58,177 nt of DNA from an uncultured Alphaproteobacteria bacterium (GTDB lineage Bacteria; Pseudomonadota; Alphaproteobacteria; UBA3830). Made by a program: the position numbers and the translations under genes. This document shows, piece by piece, positions 54,913-58,177 of the stretch (position 1 is its first letter; every line of letters starts with the position of its first letter). The notes beneath the pieces are model-generated. The model did no database searches, was not told the origin of the DNA, and was given only the letters and a program-made list of their open reading frames with translations. Location of the stretch: NCBI GenBank assembly GCA_944390765.1, contig CALXQM010000015.1, forward strand, positions 1 to 58,177, written 5' to 3'.

Positions 54913-56158
54913 TGGCCTAAGAGTTGTTACAAAAAGTGTTGAAAGTTTTGAAAGTGTAACACTGGGCTATTGGGTAGAAGCTGGTTCTGTACGTGAAGAT
55001 GAATCCAATAATGGTATTTCTCATTTCTTAGAGCATATGGCCTTTAAAGGTACAAAAACACGTTCAGCAAAGCAAATAGCTGAAGCCATAGAATCTGTGG
55101 GAGGTTATTCTAATGCTTATACTTCCCGTGAAACTACCGCATTTCATGCAAAGTTATTAAAAGATGATAAAAATATTGCTATAGATATCTTATCAGATAT
55201 TTTGCAGAATCCTACATTTTTAAAAGAAGAACTAGAGAGGGAAAGAGGAGTCATTTTACAGGAAATTTCACAAACTAATGATTCTCCTGACGATATTATT
55301 TTTGATTATTTTCAAAATGTGGCATTTGCAAATCAATCTATGGGAAGACCTATTCTAGGATCCGTTGATATAGTTTCCAAAATTAATGCAGAAGATTTAA
55401 ATAATTATCGCAAACATTATTACAATGCTGATAATATTATTTTTGGAGCTGTAGGAAATATCTCTCACGATGAAATATTGGATTATGCTGGAAAATATTT
55501 TTATAATTTTGAACAAAATCAGACGGTTGTTCATAATAATGAATATAAATATATTGGAGGAAGCTATTCGGATATCAGAGATTTAGAACAGTCTCATGTT
55601 ATTATCGGATTTAACGGTGTATCAAGCATTAGCGAATATTATTATCCTATGGCAATTTTTTCAGCAATCTTAGGTGGGGGAATGTCCTCTAGGTTGTTTC
55701 AAGAAGTAAGAGAAAAAAGAGGCTTAGTCTATTCTATTTATACGTTTTCTTCGTCATATTCTCATAACGGATTATTTGGTGTTTATGCAGCTACTTCACC
55801 ACAAAATTTAAGTGAATTAACAAATGTTGTGTCTAACGAATTGGTAAAAATGCAAGAAAATATTTCTGAAAATGAATTTTTAAGAACTAAAACTCAGTTT
55901 AGAGCTAGTTTGCTGATGTCACAGGAAAGTAGCGCTTCATTGTGTGAGCAAATTGTGAATCAGACTATGGTTTTTGGAAAACCATTAAGTCGAGATGAAA
56001 TTTTAAATAAAATTGACTCTGTTACTATTGAAGATATTAAAAAATTAGCAAAAAATATTATATCAACTAATGTATCAGCAATTACAGTTGGAAAGAAAGG
56101 TATAGAGGATGTAATGTTACAACTAAAAAAGAATGGATTATCTGTGAATTGTTCTTAA
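54887..56158 (+). CDS. M16 zinc peptidase (mitochondrial processing peptidase-like)
   Basis: A 423-residue insulinase-family protease, close to the rickettsial enzymes related to mitochondrial processing peptidase. Zinc motif HxxEH is H46-F-L-E49-H50 (GISHFLEHMAFKGT), the third ligand E lies in ERERGVILQEISQTNDSPDD, and a C-terminal M16 half follows with GGGMSSRLFQEVREKRGLVY. Start: ATG 54887 behind GGGTGAT, preferred to GTG 54878. Overlap with dacA implies co-translation. Confidence 0.93.
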   Translation: MVKLTQLNNGLRVVTKSVESFESVTLGYWVEAGSVREDESNNGISHFLEHMAFKGTKTRSAKQIAEAIESVGGYSNAYTSRETTAFHAKLLKDDKNIAIDILSDILQNPTFLKEELERERGVILQEISQTNDSPDDIIFDYFQNVAFANQSMGRPILGSVDIVSKINAEDLNNYRKHYYNADNIIFGAVGNISHDEILDYAGKYFYNFEQNQTVVHNNEYKYIGGSYSDIRDLEQSHVIIGFNGVSSISEYYYPMAIFSAILGGGMSSRLFQEVREKRGLVYSIYTFSSSYSHNGLFGVYAATSPQNLSELTNVVSNELVKMQENISENEFLRTKTQFRASLLMSQESSASLCEQIVNQTMVFGKPLSRDEILNKIDSVTIEDIKKLAKNIISTNVSAITVGKKGIEDVMLQLKKNGLSVNCS

Positions 56159-56933
56159 TTTTTGCTGTAACGCATTATTACAAATGGCAGAGAGAACAAA
56201 AATATTAAGAAAATGAATTAATTACAGTAATTTCTTGACATGGTAATATTGTACGAAAATATATAAGCTTTTGTTCCGATGTAATTCAAGCGAACATTTT
56301 GTTTAGCATCATTTTGGAGGAGCTTTCCTCTTTTCATCATTAAAATGAACTTATTCCTTTAGTATTATTGTGGGTAGCAAAGCGATGAGCATATATTTAA
56401 AAGAATATATAGATTCTTACTTTTGTTACACTCACTCAGAATGATGGAAGTCGTAGAGAATGAAAAAGGAGTACTAACGTACCTTTTTCGTCATTATTAT
56501 GAGCTTAATTCATTTTGTCTTTAGATATCAATGAGAAGCTACTGATGTGTTGATAAATGTTTTAATTTCTTAGAATGATTATTATCTAAACAGTAAGTAA
56601 AAGATTAAGTAATATGTGAACTTATAATTTTTTAATAGGGTATTGCGTTATTGAATTTTAAAAGAAGTAGCATTCATATGCATCAGAAAAAGATGAATAC
56701 ATATTGTGGTATTGACGTGGCAGATCTTTTTCAAAGTATTTTCAAAATTCATAATGTTTATTAATAAAGGTTTACATTATTATCAGAAAAAAATATAATC
56801 AGAATTTACTAGAAATTGGTTAATAGCTCTTGAGTTTTTTTGTATAAAAATGTATTTTTGGTTAAAATGCTTAGTTCTATGGAGATAAGCATGGCCTTTT
56901 TGGTTTATTTCAGTTAGTTACAGGGGTCTCAAT
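56159..56933. other. Long intergenic stretch before rpoB
   Basis: 775 bases without a gene. It contains the decayed repeat (56364-56445) and, near the rpoB start, an inverted repeat ATGCTTA (56867-56873) and TAAGCAT (56887-56893) followed by GGCCTTTTTGG. A short reading MHQKKMNTYCGIDVADLFQS at 56678 faintly recalls an IS110 transposase start but is too short to call. No rplJ or rplL is present. Confidence 0.4.
56364..56445 (+). repeat. Bipartite dispersed repeat, decayed copy 3
   Basis: Degenerate left arm ATTATTGTGGGTAGCAAAGC then GATGAGCATATAT (56364-56396) and right arm ATAGATTCTTACTTTTGTTA then CACTCACTCAGAATGATG (56409-56445). Same arm order as copy 2, but with a shorter gap of about 12 bases and many changes. 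Confidence 0.55.
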
Positions 56934-58177
56934 ATGGTCAGAACGTTCACTGAGCGTAAAAGATTTAGAAAAAATTTTGGTAGAATTAGGGAAGTCGCAG
57001 AGCTTCCGAATCTTATAGATTTGCAAAAATCTTCTTATAATTCTTTTTTGTATGCTGATAAATCCGATAACTTAAGAAGTGATATAGGGTTAAATGAAGC
57101 CTTTAAAAGTTCTTTCCCAATAATGGATACATCAGGAAGAGCGCAAATAGATTTTTGTTCTTATCATTTTGATAATCCTAAATACACTGAAAGTGAATGT
57201 AGGAATAAAGGATTAACTTATGCCGCTCCGTTAAGGGCAACATTTCGGCTTATTGTTTGGGATATCGATAGTGAAACAGGTAAAAAAGATATAAAAGATA
57301 TCAAAGAGCAGGATGTTTATATCTGTGATTTACCTATTATGACAGATAATGGTACTTTTATTATTAATGGTGCAGAAAGAGTTGTGGTATCGCAGATGCA
57401 ACGATCTCCAGGAGTATTTTTCGACCATGATGGAGGAAAGACTCATTCTTCGGGAAAGTATTTATTCGCTGCTCATATTATACCTCATAAAGGTGCATGG
57501 CTGGATTTTGAATTTGATGTGAAAGATCAGATTTATGTTCGTATTGATAGAAGGAGAAAATTATTAGTATCTACTTTATTGTTCGCTTTAGATTCTGCTT
57601 ATACTGAGAAGCAAAAAGCTGATAATCCCGGGCAAGAATTAAAGTCGTCTGAGATATATGGTATGGATCGGGAAGAAATTCTTTCATATTTTTATGATAA
57701 TTTTGAAGTCCGGAAGAATAAAAAAGGCATGCTTTCTAGAGAATTTGTTCCTGAACAATGGAAAGGTATTAAATTAGATTATGATCTTATAAATGCGGAT
57801 GATGATAAGATTATAGCTAAAGCGGGAGATAAATTAACATCGCGTACCATAAGAAACTTGAAAGAAAAAGGTATAAAAAATGTTATAGTTTTTGAAGAGG
57901 AATTATATGGTCGTTATCTTGCTTTTGACGTAATAAATGAATCTAATGGTATTGTAGTAGCGGAAGCAGGAGACGAGCTTAATGCGGATTTGATTCATCA
58001 GATTCTAGAAATAACGGATAGTTTTTCAATATTAAGTATTGATCATACAGAAGTTGGTGGATATATCAGAAATACTTTGATTGCTGATAAGTGTACAAAT
58101 CGTGAAGAAGCGTTATTCGAATTATTCAGGGTTATGAGACCTGGAGAGCCTCCTACTATAGATAGCGCTCAGGAAAT
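56934..58177 (+). CDS. rpoB: RNA polymerase beta subunit (5' part, runs off the window)
   Basis: The first 414 codons of rpoB. N-terminus MVRTFTERKRFRKNFGRIRE with LPNLIDLQKSSYNSFL, then the typical QEDVYICDLPIMTDNGTFII-like block (EQDVYICDLPIMTDNGTFII) and NGAERVVVSQMQRSPGVFFD. The frame is open to the end of the window. The ribosome site is a weak GGGGT about seven bases before ATG 56934. The ribosomal-protein genes rplK-A-J-L that normally precede rpoB are not upstream. Confidence 0.96.
   Translation, partial: MVRTFTERKRFRKNFGRIREVAELPNLIDLQKSSYNSFLYADKSDNLRSDIGLNEAFKSSFPIMDTSGRAQIDFCSYHFDNPKYTESECRNKGLTYAAPLRATFRLIVWDIDSETGKKDIKDIKEQDVYICDLPIMTDNGTFIINGAERVVVSQMQRSPGVFFDHDGGKTHSSGKYLFAAHIIPHKGAWLDFEFDVKDQIYVRIDRRRKLLVSTLLFALDSAYTEKQKADNPGQELKSSEIYGMDREEILSYFYDNFEVRKNKKGMLSREFVPEQWKGIKLDYDLINADDDKIIAKAGDKLTSRTIRNLKEKGIKNVIVFEEELYGRYLAFDVINESNGIVVAEAGDELNADLIHQILEITDSFSILSIDHTEVGGYIRNTLIADKCTNREEALFELFRVMRPGEPPTIDSAQE

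Noticed and set aside
56678-56764. Possible IS110-type transposase start
   Set aside because: Only 28 codons; the resemblance (NTYCGIDVA) is too short to support and no further homologous sequence follows.

Overview
The window reads as chromosome of an AT-rich (roughly 30% GC by eye), host-associated alphaproteobacterium of the Rickettsiales/Holosporales type. The support is a nucleotide-parasite ATP/ADP translocase (Tlc), an alphaproteobacterial gene set (ychF, map, phaC, rmuC, bamD, mlaC, mreBCD-mrdAB), an alphaproteobacterial initiator tRNA, several exported proteins without housekeeping relatives, and much gene decay between islands of intact core genes. The exact genus cannot be read from the sequence.

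Layout. 1-6100 is an accessory, decaying region: the tail of a large serine recombinase with an in-frame stop, its small partner gene, a frameshifted DUF7678-like gene, an exported protein with a deaminase-type zinc motif, a small exported protein, tRNA-Tyr, an exported ankyrin-like protein and at least three eroded coding remnants. 6075-10900 holds tlc, glmM-rmuC and an hsp20. 10970-13352 is a type II restriction-modification pair (TdeIII-like nuclease plus SPPY methyltransferase) next to a transposase-like remnant. 14137-20468 has tRNA-fMet, map, ychF, phaC, an HU gene, an orphan gene, dedA, tRNA-Arg and tRNA-Val. 20517-25598 is the rod-shape operon mreB-mreC-mreD-mrdA-rodA. 25735-31398 holds an exported conserved protein, then bamD-dut-mlaC, a cation efflux transporter, pgsA and a small exported protein. 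31514-37595 holds tag and a complete type II-C CRISPR-Cas locus (tracrRNA, cas9, cas1, cas2, seven-repeat array). 37691-45615 holds rsmB, rlmE, rarA, asd, an HD hydrolase, gmk, an M48-TPR protease and a glycosyltransferase. 46104-53193 holds an Nfu domain protein, HMG-CoA reductase and synthase (upper mevalonate pathway), argS, a DMT transporter, an MsbA-like ABC exporter and tRNA-Arg. 53649-58177 holds rpmE, a D,D-carboxypeptidase, an M16 protease and the 5' part of rpoB.

How the parts fit. Imported ATP (Tlc) and stored polyester (PhaC) suggest life inside a eukaryotic cell with an energy reserve, while a full rod-shape and D,D-carboxypeptidase set shows that peptidoglycan is kept. The exported deaminase-like and ankyrin-like proteins are candidates for host contact. 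Two defence systems (restriction-modification and Cas9) imply exposure to phage or plasmid DNA, in keeping with the recombinase and transposase debris.

The CRISPR locus is the most informative part. Every repeat, read on the minus strand, ends in a Neisseria-like extended -10 box (TGTTATAAT, or TATTATAAT in one repeat). A separate tracrRNA gene with a textbook promoter and terminator lies divergently upstream of cas9. A terminator hairpin closes the array on the minus strand. The most diverged repeats lie far from cas2, so the array appears to grow at the end where its transcripts finish. A bipartite dispersed repeat of about 100 bp occurs at least three times in the right-hand third.
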